Shown here: piece after piece, positions 34,477 through 44,204 of the stretch
How positions within the stretch are numbered: the stretch's first letter is position 1
How the letters are laid out: each line of letters opens with the position of its first letter
From: Pseudomonas citrullilanati
GTDB lineage: Bacteria > Pseudomonadota > Gammaproteobacteria > Pseudomonadales > Pseudomonadaceae
NCBI RefSeq assembly: GCF_030580855.1
Contig: NZ_JAUQOP010000024.1
Coordinates: 26,412-90,411 of the forward strand
Direction: 5' to 3'
DNA: 64,000 nucleotides
Notes under the pieces: generated by a model
The model's database searches: none
What the model saw: the letters and a program-made list of their open reading frames with translations, nothing else
What the model was told of the DNA's origin: nothing
Translations under genes and position numbers: made by a program

Positions 34477-37341
34477 TCAATCCTGAGCCTTCAACAGGTT
34501 TCCAAGCCCTTGCGCCTCGATTGGCTGGCTGATCAGGTAGCCCTGAACCTCGTCACACCCCTCGTGCCTGAGAAACGCCAACTGGTCATCCCGCTCCACA
34601 CCTTCAGCCACCACCTTCAGCGACAAGCCATGGGCCATGGCGATGATTGCCCGGGTAATCGCCGCGTCTTCGCTGCCCTCCCCCAGCCCGCGAATGAACG
34701 CCTGGTCGATCTTCACGTAATCCACCGGAATCCGCTTGAGGTAGCTCAGGGACGAATAGCCCGTGCCGAAATCGTCGATCGCCAGTGTCACGCCCAGGTC
34801 ACGCAGTTGCTGGAAGGTCGCGATGATGTGTTCGACGCTGTCGAGCAGCTGGCTTTCGGTCAGCTCCAGTTCCAGGTAACGAGGCTCCAGCCCGGTTTCT
34901 TCCAGCACCTGGCGCACCAGGCTGACCAACTTGCCCTGGCGCAACTGATGCACCGACAGGTTGACCGAGACCCTGATTGGCGCAAGACCCTCGCGCTGCC
35001 ATTCGCAGGCCTGCCAGCAGGCCTGGCGCAACACGAACTCGCCAATCGGCCCGATCAGCCCGGTTTCCTCGGCCAGCCCGATGAAGTCGCCTGGCGGGAT
35101 CCGCCCCATGGCCGGATGGTCCCAGCGCACCAAGGCTTCGGCAGCGTTCAGGCGACCGGTGGCCAGGCACAACTTGGGTTGGTAGAAGACCTTCAATTGC
35201 TGCTCTTCAAGGGCTTTGCGCAGCTGGTTTTCCAATTGCAGGCGCTCCAGGGTGCTGGCCTGGAGACTGTCGGTGTAGAACTGGAAATTATTGCCGCCCA
35301 GGTGCTTGGCATGTTGCATTGCCATATTGGCCTGGCTGACCAGCGTGGACACTTCCCGCGCATTATCGGGCAGCAGGCTGATGCCGATGGAGGCGCTGAC
35401 CACCAACTCATGGCCTTCGATGGTCAGCGGCAGGCGCAACTTGGCCGACAACCGCGTGGCCACCCGGGCCAGGCTGGAGAGATTGCCATAGGCGTCGAAC
35501 AGCACGCCGAATTCGTCGCCGGACAAACGGGCGATGGTGTCGGCTTCGGGCAGTGCATTGATCAGGCGCCGGGCCATTTTCTGCAGCAACTGGTCGGCGA
35601 TATCGTGGCCCAGGCTGTCGTTGAGCAGCTTGAAGCGGTCCAGGTCGATGTGCAGCAGCGCCAAGCTGCGTCGTCCGCCCTGGCGCACCCGTTGATGCGC
35701 TTCCTGCAAGCGTTCGCGAAACAGCGAGCGATTCGCCAGCCCGGTCAGTTCGTCGTAATGGGTGAGGTAGCGCATCCGCTCTTCGGATTCGCGGCGCGCC
35801 GAAAGGTCGGCAAAGAAGCCGACGATATGGCTGACATTTCCCCGGGCATCGCGCACGACGTTCAAGTGCAGCCACTGCGGGTACAGCTCGCCATTGGCCC
35901 GCGCTTCCACCAGTTCACCCTGCCAGGAGCCATGCTGCTTGAGCGACTGGCGAATGACCGGGTAGTGCCGGCGCGCATCGCGACTGCACGGCAGGTCGAC
36001 CACATTGCGCCCGAGCATGTCATCGATGCTGAACCCGGTCACCCGGGTAAAGGCCTGGTTGGCGGCCAAGAGTACAAAGCCCGGATCGAAGATCACGATG
36101 CCTTCGCTGGCAGCCTCGAATACCGTGGCCGCGAGCTGCCGTTGCTGCTCGAGCTCCTTGGTGGCGCTGATGTTTCGCCGCGTGCCCACCATGCGCAACA
36201 CCCGGCCGGCCGCGCTGCGCTCCACCGCCCGGCCCCGGTCTTCGATCCAGACCCAGTGCCCGTCGCTGTGACGTATACGGTACTCGATCTGGTAATCCTC
36301 GCTGCGCCCCTTGAGGTGTTCGACCAGGGCCCGCTTGAGGGCCGGCAGGTCCTGGGGATGCAGGCGCGGGGTCAGATGACTGAGCATCGCCGTGACGTAC
36401 TCGGGCTCCAGGCCGAACAACTCCTTGAGCTGGGTGTGATGGACCTCGTCGGTCTGCAGGTTCCAGTCCCATAGCCCCAGTTCGCTGGCCTTGAGCGCGA
36501 GGGCCAGGCGCGCCTCGCTCTTGCTCAGGGCCTGGCTGGCCACCTCCAGTTCGAGGCTGCGCTGCGCGACCCGTGCTTCCAGGCCGACCTGGGCGGCCCG
36601 CAGCTTGTCCTCCGCCGCACGACGCTGCTCGACTTCCCGGGCCAACGCTTCGTTGAGTTGCCCGCCGCGGATTTGCGCCTGCTGCAAGTGCTCGATCAGC
36701 GCCTGGTTCTGGAACCGTCGCAACAGGCCATTCTGGATCAGCCGGTTGACCTGCCAGGCCACGACGCTCAGCGAAGCCAGCACCACCAGCCCCAGCCAGC
36801 CCCAGCCGTGCTGTTGCTCGTCACCGCCCCAGAAGAGGTAGGCGATGGCCGGCAACAGGCAGGGCAAGGTAAACGACAGGTAGGCGGGGAGGCTTACGGC
36901 GTAGGCGACGCTGGCCGAGAGGGTAGCGGCGCCGATCAGGCCGAATACCCAGGCCTGCTGCTGGAAGCTGTCGGCCGGTACCAACGCGATACCGGCACCG
37001 GCCAAGGTCAGGCCGGTCATCGCCGAGCCCAGCAAGAACATGCGCAGCCAGATCGGATGGGCTTGGCGACTCGGCATCGCCGAATCGAACGCGGCGACCT
37101 GGATCACCCGCAACGCGACCAGCGACAACAACCAGACCAGCCAGACGCTGACCAGGAAATAGCGCGCCGGCTGCCACAGCAGCGCGGCGCAGACCAGGCC
37201 GTTGATCAACATGAACAGCGTGGGCAGCAGCGAGCCCTGGTACAGCATCCGTGTACGCTCGACCGCCATCTCCGTGGCGTACTGCTTGCAGATGACCCGC
37301 GGCTCCACACAAGGGCCCGCCAGATCGGAATTAAGGGTCAT
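34477..37341 (-). CDS. Membrane PAS-GGDEF-EAL cyclic-di-GMP protein
   Basis: The protein has 954 residues: an N-terminal membrane region with about six helices (40-200), a coiled coil (about 215-275), two PAS domains (about 285-400 and 405-525), a GGDEF domain and an EAL domain. The GGDEF signature is SGDEF (607-611) and no RxxD inhibitory site precedes it. The EAL domain keeps AEALVRW (735-737), DDFGTGYSS and EGVE, so phosphodiesterase activity is likely; cyclase activity is uncertain. The ATG at 37341 is preferred over a GTG six bases earlier. Its position next to uvrD matches PA5442 in P. aeruginosa. Confidence 0.93.
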   Translation of the reverse strand: MTLNSDLAGPCVEPRVICKQYATEMAVERTRMLYQGSLLPTLFMLINGLVCAALLWQPARYFLVSVWLVWLLSLVALRVIQVAAFDSAMPSRQAHPIWLRMFLLGSAMTGLTLAGAGIALVPADSFQQQAWVFGLIGAATLSASVAYAVSLPAYLSFTLPCLLPAIAYLFWGGDEQQHGWGWLGLVVLASLSVVAWQVNRLIQNGLLRRFQNQALIEHLQQAQIRGGQLNEALAREVEQRRAAEDKLRAAQVGLEARVAQRSLELEVASQALSKSEARLALALKASELGLWDWNLQTDEVHHTQLKELFGLEPEYVTAMLSHLTPRLHPQDLPALKRALVEHLKGRSEDYQIEYRIRHSDGHWVWIEDRGRAVERSAAGRVLRMVGTRRNISATKELEQQRQLAATVFEAASEGIVIFDPGFVLLAANQAFTRVTGFSIDDMLGRNVVDLPCSRDARRHYPVIRQSLKQHGSWQGELVEARANGELYPQWLHLNVVRDARGNVSHIVGFFADLSARRESEERMRYLTHYDELTGLANRSLFRERLQEAHQRVRQGGRRSLALLHIDLDRFKLLNDSLGHDIADQLLQKMARRLINALPEADTIARLSGDEFGVLFDAYGNLSSLARVATRLSAKLRLPLTIEGHELVVSASIGISLLPDNAREVSTLVSQANMAMQHAKHLGGNNFQFYTDSLQASTLERLQLENQLRKALEEQQLKVFYQPKLCLATGRLNAAEALVRWDHPAMGRIPPGDFIGLAEETGLIGPIGEFVLRQACWQACEWQREGLAPIRVSVNLSVHQLRQGKLVSLVRQVLEETGLEPRYLELELTESQLLDSVEHIIATFQQLRDLGVTLAIDDFGTGYSSLSYLKRIPVDYVKIDQAFIRGLGEGSEDAAITRAIIAMAHGLSLKVVAEGVERDDQLAFLRHEGCDEVQGYLISQPIEAQGLGNLLKAQD

Positions 37342-37602
37342 AGGCACTGTTCTTGTTCTTATTCAGAGGGCACGGAGAACCCGAAAACGAGCACCGAGCA
37401 TACACAAGCGCGAAGCCATCCCACACTGCTCCAGCTCATAAAAATACGGAAAATACTCGCCTGTTCATCCCATTGCGGCCCCTGCAAGCGAGCACCGACA
37501 ACGGCTGCAGCCCATGACCAACCGGTCATCCTCAAACGATCTTTCATCGGCTCAGGCAAAGCGGAGTTTGCCCGGGGTGGCGCCGCACCCTAGAATGCCC
37601 CG

Positions 37603-39783
37603 ATGCGCGATGATCTCTCCCTTCTGCTGAACTCCCTCAACGATGCCCAACGCCAGGCCGTAGCTGCCTCCGTGGGTCGTCAGTTGGTCCTGGCCGGTGC
37701 CGGCTCCGGTAAGACCCGAGTGCTGGTGCACCGTATCGCCTGGTTGATCCAGGTCGAGAACGCCTCGCCCCATTCGATCCTGTCGGTGACCTTCACCAAC
37801 AAGGCCGCGGCCGAGATGCGACATCGCATCGAGCAGTTGATGGGCATCAACCCCGCCGGCATGTGGGTCGGCACCTTCCACGGCCTGGCGCACCGCTTGC
37901 TGCGGGCACATTGGCAGGAAGCCGGCCTGAGCCAGACCTTCCAGATCCTCGACAGCGATGACCAGCAGCGCCTGGTGAAACGGGTGATCCGCGAGCTGGG
38001 TCTCGACGAGCAACGCTGGCCCGCCCGCCAGGCCCAGTGGTTCATCAATGGCCAGAAGGACGAAGGCCTGCGCCCGCAACACATCCAGGCCAGCGGCGAC
38101 CTGTTCCTGGCGACCATGCGCAGCATCTACGAAGCCTACGAGGCCGCCTGCCAGCGCGCCGGGGTCATCGACTTCTCCGAGCTGCTGCTGCGGGCGCTGG
38201 ACTTGTGGCGTGATCATCCCGGGCTGCTGGAGCACTACCAGAAGCGCTTCCGCCATGTGCTGGTGGACGAGTTCCAGGACACCAACGCCGTGCAGTACGC
38301 CTGGTTGCGCCTGCTCGCCAAGGGCGGTGACAGCCTGATGGTCGTGGGTGACGACGACCAGTCGATCTACGGCTGGCGCGGCGCCAAGATCGAGAACATC
38401 CACCAGTATTCGGCGGACTTCCCCGACGCCGAGGTCATCCGCCTGGAACAGAACTACCGCTCCACCGCCGGCATCCTCAAGGCCGCCAACGCCCTGATCG
38501 CCAACAACACCGGGCGCCTGGGCAAGGAGCTGTGGACCGATGGCGGCGAAGGCGAGGCGATCAACCTCTACGCCGCCTTCAACGAACACGATGAAGCGCG
38601 CTATGTGGTGGAAACCATCGAGAGCGCGCTGAGAACCGGGCTGGCGCGCAGCGACATTGCCATCCTGTATCGTTCCAACGCCCAGTCGCGGGTGCTGGAA
38701 GAGGCTTTGCTGCGCGAACGCATCCCGTACCGCATCTATGGCGGCCAGCGCTTCTTCGAACGCGCCGAAATCAAGAATGCCATGGCCTACCTGCGCCTGA
38801 TCGAAGGACGCGGCAACGACGCGGCCCTGGAGCGGGTGATCAACGTGCCGACGCGAGGCATCGGCGAGAAGACCGTCGAAGCGATTCGCGATCACGCGCG
38901 CCACAGCCACGTGTCCATGTGGGAAGCCATGCGCCAGCTGGTGACCAACAAGGGCGTGACCGGTCGCGCGGCCGGTGCACTGAAGGCGTTCATGGACCTG
39001 ATAGAGGACCTGGCCGCCAAGTGCGCGCAGATGCCGCTGCACCTGATGACCCAGACCGTCATCGAGCAGTCCGGCCTGATCGCCTACCACGAGGCGGAAA
39101 AAGGCGAGAAAGGCCAGGCCCGGGTGGAAAACCTGGAGGAGCTGGTCAGCGCGGCGCGCAACTTCGAGAACACCGAGGACGACGCCGAGCTGTCGCCACT
39201 GGCGGCATTCCTCGGGCACGCGTCCCTGGAAGCCGGCGACACCCAGGCCGACGAACACGAAGACAGCATCCAGTTGATGACCCTGCACAGCGCCAAGGGC
39301 CTGGAATTCCCCTACGTGTTCCTGGTGGGCATGGAAGAAGGCTTGTTCCCCCACAAGATGAGCCTGGAGGAGCCGGGGCGCCTGGAAGAGGAACGGCGCC
39401 TTGCCTACGTCGGCATCACCCGCGCCATGCAGAACCTGGTCATGACCTACGCCGAAACCCGACGGCTGTACGGCAGCGAGACCTACAACAAGGTGTCGCG
39501 TTTCGTACGTGAAGTGCCCAAGGGCCTGATCCAGGAAGTGCGGCTGTCCAACAGCGTCAGCCGTCCGTTCGGCGGCCAGGCGCAAGGCACCAGCAGCCTG
39601 TTCGGCGGCAGCGACATCCCGGAAACCGGCTTCAGCCTTGGCCAGGCCGTACGGCACTCGGTGTTCGGCGATGGCGTGATCCTCAACTTCGAAGGCGCCG
39701 GCGCCCAGGCCCGGGTGCAGGTGAACTTCAGCGAAGGCAGCAAATGGCTGATGCTGGGGTATGCCAAGCTGGAAGCGATCTAA
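37603..39783 (+). CDS. uvrD: DNA helicase II
   Basis: This 726-residue superfamily 1A 3'-5' helicase acts in nucleotide excision and mismatch repair. All motifs are present: Walker A AGAGSGKTR (31-39), motif Ia SVTFTNKAAAEM, motif II VDEFQDTN, motif III VGDDDQSIYGWRGA, motif IV LEQNYRS, motif V LMTLHSAKGLEFP and motif VI RLAYVGITRAM. The C-terminal Tudor-like tail is present too (FGDGVILNFEGAG). Length equals the family norm. It is divergent from the GGDEF/EAL gene with 261 bases between them, and is followed by a REPIN. Confidence 0.97.
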   Translation: MRDDLSLLLNSLNDAQRQAVAASVGRQLVLAGAGSGKTRVLVHRIAWLIQVENASPHSILSVTFTNKAAAEMRHRIEQLMGINPAGMWVGTFHGLAHRLLRAHWQEAGLSQTFQILDSDDQQRLVKRVIRELGLDEQRWPARQAQWFINGQKDEGLRPQHIQASGDLFLATMRSIYEAYEAACQRAGVIDFSELLLRALDLWRDHPGLLEHYQKRFRHVLVDEFQDTNAVQYAWLRLLAKGGDSLMVVGDDDQSIYGWRGAKIENIHQYSADFPDAEVIRLEQNYRSTAGILKAANALIANNTGRLGKELWTDGGEGEAINLYAAFNEHDEARYVVETIESALRTGLARSDIAILYRSNAQSRVLEEALLRERIPYRIYGGQRFFERAEIKNAMAYLRLIEGRGNDAALERVINVPTRGIGEKTVEAIRDHARHSHVSMWEAMRQLVTNKGVTGRAAGALKAFMDLIEDLAAKCAQMPLHLMTQTVIEQSGLIAYHEAEKGEKGQARVENLEELVSAARNFENTEDDAELSPLAAFLGHASLEAGDTQADEHEDSIQLMTLHSAKGLEFPYVFLVGMEEGLFPHKMSLEEPGRLEEERRLAYVGITRAMQNLVMTYAETRRLYGSETYNKVSRFVREVPKGLIQEVRLSNSVSRPFGGQAQGTSSLFGGSDIPETGFSLGQAVRHSVFGDGVILNFEGAGAQARVQVNFSEGSKWLMLGYAKLEAI

Positions 39784-40091
39784 AGATTGCGCAAGAAGTA
39801 TCTTCTGTGGGAGCAAGGCTTGCCCGCGAGACGGTGGCGCATCCGACATAAGATGCGTCAGATAGATCGCTATCGCGGGCAAGCCTTGCTCCCACAGATG
39901 CCGCCCCACCCTATTAGTTTCCGACAAAACTTGTGCCCCTTTCCTACGACCCAAAGCGAACAAGTCCTCTTGCGCGACTGAAGCTGAACCTCACCTGTCG
40001 CGCAAAAGCCCGAAACACTCTGCCGCTAGCCAGCACCACTTCACCTGTGCAACATGGCGCGTGTGCTATTCACAAATGGGAATGCCTTTAT
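39784..40091. repeat. REPIN and promoter region of the Tim44-like gene
   Basis: Two inverted REP units, 39807-39832 (TGTGGGAGCAAGGCTTGCCC) and 39867-39898 (its inverse), follow uvrD. The remaining 190 bases hold no gene; they contain the upstream region of the Tim44-like gene. Confidence 0.75.
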
Positions 40092-40961
40092 ATGAAACGT
40101 TTTCTTAGCATCGCCATGGCGCTGTGCATTGGCCTGACGATGGCCATCGATGCCAACGCCGCCAAGCGCTTTGGCGGTGGTAAAAGCTCGGGCGCCGCTC
40201 CGACTCACCAGACCAGCCAGATGGCCCCTTCCTCTGCCGCCGGGTCCACGGCCGCCGCGGGTGCGGCCGGTGCCGCTGGCGCAGCCACCAAGGCCAGCGG
40301 CGCTTCGCGCTGGCTCGGCCCCCTGGCCGGCATCGCCGCCGGTGGCCTGCTCGCTTCCATGTTCATGGGCGACGGCTTCCAGGGCATGCAGTTGTTCGAC
40401 ATCCTGATCATGGCGGTCATCGCCTTCCTGGTGTTCCGTTTCATCGCCGCCCGTCGCCGCAAGCAGCAGGAGCAATTCGCTCCGGCCGGCGCGCCGATGC
40501 AGCGTGAAGTGTTCAACCAGCAGCCCGCTGGCGGTTCGATCTTCGGCGGTTCGGCGGCGCCCGTGGCGGCCCGTCCGGTCATCAACGCTCCCGCCTGGTT
40601 CAACGAACAGCGTTTCGTCGAAGCCGCACGCAGCCACTTCCAGGCCTTGCAGCAGCATTGGGATGCGAACGAGATGGACAAGATCGCCGAGTTCGTGACC
40701 CCACAACTGCTGGAGTTCCTCAAGCGCGAGCGTGCCGAGCTGGGTGATGGCTTCCAGTCCACCCACATCGACAACCTGCATGTGCAGCTGGATGGCGTCG
40801 ATGATCGCGCCGACAAGACCATCGCGACCCTGACTTTCAGCGGTGTGTCGAAAAACTCTCGCTTCGACCAGGGCGAAGCGTTCAGCGAAAGCTGGAACAT
40901 GGAACGTGCCCAGGGCGATGACCAGCCTTGGCTGGTAGCCGGTATCCGCCAGAACAGTTGA
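40092..40961 (+). CDS. Tim44-like domain membrane protein
   Basis: This 289-residue protein starts with a cleavable-looking signal (cleavage after ANA), followed by a Gly/Ala-rich low-complexity segment, one transmembrane helix (about 110-128), basic residues RRRKQQ and a C-terminal Tim44-like domain (FVEAARSHFQALQQHWDAN ... FVTPQLLEFLKRER). The family is common beside uvrD in Pseudomonas. The domain binds peptides or membranes in mitochondria; in bacteria the role is unknown. The ATG follows a weak ribosome site and the longer open frame from 39933 is rejected. A terminator follows. Confidence 0.85.
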   Translation: MKRFLSIAMALCIGLTMAIDANAAKRFGGGKSSGAAPTHQTSQMAPSSAAGSTAAAGAAGAAGAATKASGASRWLGPLAGIAAGGLLASMFMGDGFQGMQLFDILIMAVIAFLVFRFIAARRRKQQEQFAPAGAPMQREVFNQQPAGGSIFGGSAAPVAARPVINAPAWFNEQRFVEAARSHFQALQQHWDANEMDKIAEFVTPQLLEFLKRERAELGDGFQSTHIDNLHVQLDGVDDRADKTIATLTFSGVSKNSRFDQGEAFSESWNMERAQGDDQPWLVAGIRQNS

Positions 40962-40993
40962 ACCTTGGCGCGTTTTGCATGTTGAAATAAAAG

Positions 40994-41017
40994 AACCCCG
41001 GTCCAGGCCGGGGTTTT
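40994..41017 (+). terminator. Rho-independent terminator of the Tim44-like gene
   Basis: AACCCCGG pairs with CCGGGGTT around a six-base loop, followed by TTTTC. Confidence 0.85.
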
Positions 41018-41101
41018 CTATTTCGCGGTTGCATCTATAGCGAGCTACTGTATAAACCGCTCCATACAAAACCGCGCCATCGAGAAAGAGGATCCCCGGA
41101 C

Positions 41102-41509
41102 GTGGAAGAAATCATCGAACAATTGCGTGAAGCCAACGAACCCGTGCCGGTTCCGCTGGAGTTGCCCGACGAAGACCTACTGGTAGAGATCGAAGAGCAG
41201 TTGTTCATCGATATCCCGTTCGTTTTCCGGGAGTTTTTGTTGACCGTCAGCGATGTCGTCTACGGCAGCCTGGAACCGGTTACCGTCACCGACCCACAGT
41301 CGCACACCTACCTGCCAGATGTGGCGGCCAATGCCTGGGACGCCGGCGTTGATCGCAGCCTGATTCCGATCTGCCAGGATGGCGACGATTACTACTGCGT
41401 CGAGGAGGACGGCACGGTCGTGCTGTGGCAAGCCGAAGAAGAGCTGATTGCCGAGGAGACCTGGGAATCGGTCTGGCACTGGGCCCGGGACGTCTGGCTG
41501 GAAAGCTGA
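41102..41509 (+). CDS. SMI1/KNR4 family protein
   Basis: This 135-residue, strongly acidic protein starts with GTG (AGAGGATCC upstream). It has the SMI1/KNR4 core: ELPDEDLLVEIEEQLFIDIP, FVFREFLLTVSDVVYG, a Pro/Tyr-containing centre and LIPICQDGDDYYCVEEDGTV. SUKH-type proteins often act as immunity proteins in contact-dependent systems, but this one sits in a conserved housekeeping neighbourhood after uvrD and the Tim44-like gene, with no toxin beside it, so an immunity role is not supported here. Confidence 0.82.
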   Translation: MEEIIEQLREANEPVPVPLELPDEDLLVEIEEQLFIDIPFVFREFLLTVSDVVYGSLEPVTVTDPQSHTYLPDVAANAWDAGVDRSLIPICQDGDDYYCVEEDGTVVLWQAEEELIAEETWESVWHWARDVWLES

Positions 41510-41529
41510 TAGAGGTTTGCCCTCGCCAG

Positions 41530-43293
41530 TCAGTGTCCGGACGACTCCTTGTGATTGTCCAGGGTTTCGAGCAAGGCCACCTGCATCCGGGTATGCAGGC
41601 GAACGAACCAGCGCCACAGCAGCGCCGCCACGGCGATGGCCACCACGGCGATCAGTCCCAGTAGCTTGTTGGTCGGCAAAATGCTGGCCGACAGGGCTGC
41701 CAACAGCAGGAAAATCATCAGCAAGGAAAGGATCGGGATCACTTCGGCGATCACCCGACGCACGCGCTGGGTGTGACGGCCAGCCATCTCCGGTTTCACG
41801 CCCAGCTCCGCCAGCAGCATCGACAGCGCCTTGAGCTTGCGGTACGCGGCAATCAGGAAGGGCAGCGACAACAACAATGCCCCGCCCCAGATCAGCGCTT
41901 TTTGCCAGCTGGGGTCGCTGATCCAGGCTTGCAGATACGCCGAGATGCCCTCGGCAAAATAACCGCCCGAGACGAAGATCGCGATCACCAACGCCAGGTT
42001 CACGCCCACCTGGAGCAAAATGCGCCTGATCATCGAGGCCACCATCGCCCCCTCGCCCTGGGGCTGGATGCTGCGCAACCACTCACCGTACATCCCCAGC
42101 ACCCGCGTCAGCCGTTGTGGCATGACGCTCGCCAACCTGACGGATAGCGGGTCGGCCGCTCGAATCAGGTAAGGCGTCATCAACGTGGTCAGGACCGAAA
42201 CGGCGACCGCCACGGGGTAGAGAAAATCGCTGGTGACCTGCAAGGTCATCCCCAACGAAGCGATGATGAAGGAAAATTCGCCAATTTGTGAAAGCCCCAT
42301 CCCAACACGCAACGAGGTACGTCCGTCGTTACCAGCAATAAAGGCGCCGAGGCCGCAAGACAACATCTTGCCCAGCACCACCGCAGCGGTGATCACGGCA
42401 ATCGGCCAGGCGTACTGGAGCAATATGGCCGGGTCGAGCATCAAGCCGATGGCGACGAAGAAAATCGCGCTGAAGAGATCACGCACCGGCTCCACCAACC
42501 GCTCGATTTTCAGCAGTTGTCGGGACTCGGCCATGATCGCGCCGATCAGAAACGCGCCGAGCACCATGCTGTATTCCAGCTTCACCACCAGCAGGCAGAA
42601 GCCAAAACACAGGCCCAGCACGGTAACCAGCAGCATCTCGTTGCTGTCGAATTTCGCCACATAGGCCAGCAGCCTCGGCACCAACAGGATGCCAATGACC
42701 AACGCGACGATCATGAACAACGACAACTTGCCGACGGTGGAAAACACCTCGCCGGAACTCACCGAGCCGCTGACGGCAATGCTCGAGAGCAAGGCGATGA
42801 TGCCGATGCCCAGGATGTCCTCGACGATCAGGACCCCGAAAATCAGCTGGGCGAAGCGCTCGTTCTTCATCTTCAAGTCGTTGAGTGCCTTGACGATGAT
42901 GGTCGTCGAGGAAATGGCCAGGATCGCGCCCAGGAACAACGAATCCATGGTGCCCCAGTCGAACCAGCGTCCTATTTCGTAACCGATCCAGATCATCAGC
43001 ACGATTTCGAGGAACGCCGCGATGAACGCCGTGGCCCCGACCTTGAACAGCTTGCGCAGGCTGAACTCCAGGCCCAGGCAAAACATGAGGAAGATCACCC
43101 CCAGCTCGGCCAAGGTCTTGATCGTGTCTTCGTCGTGGATGAACCCGAACGGCGGCGTGTGCGGGCCGATGAGGAAGCCGGCGACGATGTAGCCCAGCAC
43201 CACCGGCTGCTTGAAACGGTGGAAGAGCACGGTCACCAACCCCGCTGCCATCATGATGATCGCCAGGTCCTGGATAAAACTGATGGCATGCAT
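41530..43293 (-). CDS. Kef/YbaL-type cation:proton antiporter
   Basis: This is a 587-residue CPA2 antiporter. It has about twelve transmembrane helices with the family segments VVLGYIVAGFLIGPHTPP, LGVIFLMFCLGLEFSLRKL, AISSTTIIVKALNDL and FGVLIVEDILGIGIIAL, followed by further C-terminal helices. It lacks the C-terminal TrkA-N NAD-binding domain of KefB/KefC. The ATG at 43293 has GGGAG seven bases upstream; the open frame extends 55 codons further without support. It probably exchanges K+ or Na+ for protons in the inner membrane. Confidence 0.9.
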   Translation of the reverse strand: MHAISFIQDLAIIMMAAGLVTVLFHRFKQPVVLGYIVAGFLIGPHTPPFGFIHDEDTIKTLAELGVIFLMFCLGLEFSLRKLFKVGATAFIAAFLEIVLMIWIGYEIGRWFDWGTMDSLFLGAILAISSTTIIVKALNDLKMKNERFAQLIFGVLIVEDILGIGIIALLSSIAVSGSVSSGEVFSTVGKLSLFMIVALVIGILLVPRLLAYVAKFDSNEMLLVTVLGLCFGFCLLVVKLEYSMVLGAFLIGAIMAESRQLLKIERLVEPVRDLFSAIFFVAIGLMLDPAILLQYAWPIAVITAAVVLGKMLSCGLGAFIAGNDGRTSLRVGMGLSQIGEFSFIIASLGMTLQVTSDFLYPVAVAVSVLTTLMTPYLIRAADPLSVRLASVMPQRLTRVLGMYGEWLRSIQPQGEGAMVASMIRRILLQVGVNLALVIAIFVSGGYFAEGISAYLQAWISDPSWQKALIWGGALLLSLPFLIAAYRKLKALSMLLAELGVKPEMAGRHTQRVRRVIAEVIPILSLLMIFLLLAALSASILPTNKLLGLIAVVAIAVAALLWRWFVRLHTRMQVALLETLDNHKESSGH

Positions 43294-43566
43294 GTGGCGG
43301 CTCCCTGTTCCCAATGACCCATTGCAGGGTTGGATAAATCCGTTTCCCTTGTAGGAAATGCCCTCCCATTGGGCTTTTTGAAGGTTAACACCGCGACTTC
43401 TGACAAAAAGACGGTGCAATATAAGGAAACAGATCCGTCGGCGCGTGACGGCAATCACAGGCCCAGCGTCCCGATACAGGGGGATGCAGGGCGCGTCGCG
43501 TGCAGCCCCTCACAAGCGCCCGCAGAGGTGCCTTCCTACATTGCTGCCTTGAACCGTGAGTACGTT

Positions 43567-44052
43567 ATGGAACCCGGAAACGCCCAACTGTCGATGACGG
43601 TATTGATGACCCCCGATATGGCCAACTTCTCTGGCAATGTCCATGGCGGTACCCTGCTCAAATACCTCGATGAAGTCGCCTACGCCTGTGCCAGCCGCTA
43701 CGCCGGGCGCTACGTGGTGACCCTGTCGGTTGACCAGGTGATTTTCCGTGAGCCGATTCATGTCGGCGAGCTGGTGACCTTCCTCGCCTCGGTGAACTAC
43801 ACCGGCAACACCTCGATGGAAGTGGGTATCAAGGTCGTGACCGAGAACATTCGCGAACGCTCGGTGCGCCACACCAACAGCTGCTTCTTCACCATGGTCG
43901 CGGTGGACGACCAGCGCAAGCCCGCCGCCGTCCCGCCACTGCAACCGCACAACAGTGAAGAAAAGCGCCGCTACGAGCAGGCCAAGCAACGCCGGCAGAT
44001 CCGCCAGGAACTGGAAAAACGCTATCAGGAGATCAAGGCCGACGGTACTTGA
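43567..44052 (+). CDS. Acyl-CoA thioesterase (YciA-like hotdog)
   Basis: This 161-residue hotdog-fold thioesterase has the active-site segment NFSGNVHGGTLLKYLDEVAY, then VTLSVDQVIFREPIHVGELV and CFFTMVAVDD. The C-terminus is a charged helix (EEKRRYEQAKQRRQIRQELE). It hydrolyses acyl-CoA; chain length is unknown. The ATG at 43567 is weakly supported by GTGAG; longer frames are unlikely. A REP pair follows the stop codon. Confidence 0.9.
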   Translation: MEPGNAQLSMTVLMTPDMANFSGNVHGGTLLKYLDEVAYACASRYAGRYVVTLSVDQVIFREPIHVGELVTFLASVNYTGNTSMEVGIKVVTENIRERSVRHTNSCFFTMVAVDDQRKPAAVPPLQPHNSEEKRRYEQAKQRRQIRQELEKRYQEIKADGT

Positions 44053-44073
44053 TGGACGACTCGCAACCCGGCC

Positions 44074-44138
44074 TTTCGCGACCAGGCTCGCTCCCACGCC
44101 CCACCGCTCAATGTGGGGGCGAGCCTGCTCGCGAAGAG
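44074..44138. repeat. REPIN after the thioesterase gene
   Basis: Arms are 44074-44100 (TTCGCGACCAGGCTCGCTCC) and 44110-44138 (inverse: GGGGGCGAGCCTGCTCGCGA). The loop is short. Confidence 0.75.
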
Positions 44139-44204
44139 CCCCTCATTCCAATACAAACGGCTGACGACGACACCCCGCCATCGCTCGCAATCGACAGCGC
44201 GCGA

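Noticed and set aside
34447..36474. A 675-codon forward frame opposite the GGDEF/EAL gene
   Set aside because: It is a shadow of a domain-rich gene and runs through a terminator hairpin.
37552..39963. An 803-codon frame opposite uvrD
   Set aside because: It is the complement of a complete helicase gene with all motifs and begins inside a REP unit.
41102..41509. Immunity gene of a toxin system (SMI1/KNR4)
   Set aside because: No toxin gene is adjacent and the gene sits in a conserved housekeeping neighbourhood next to uvrD and the Tim44-like gene.
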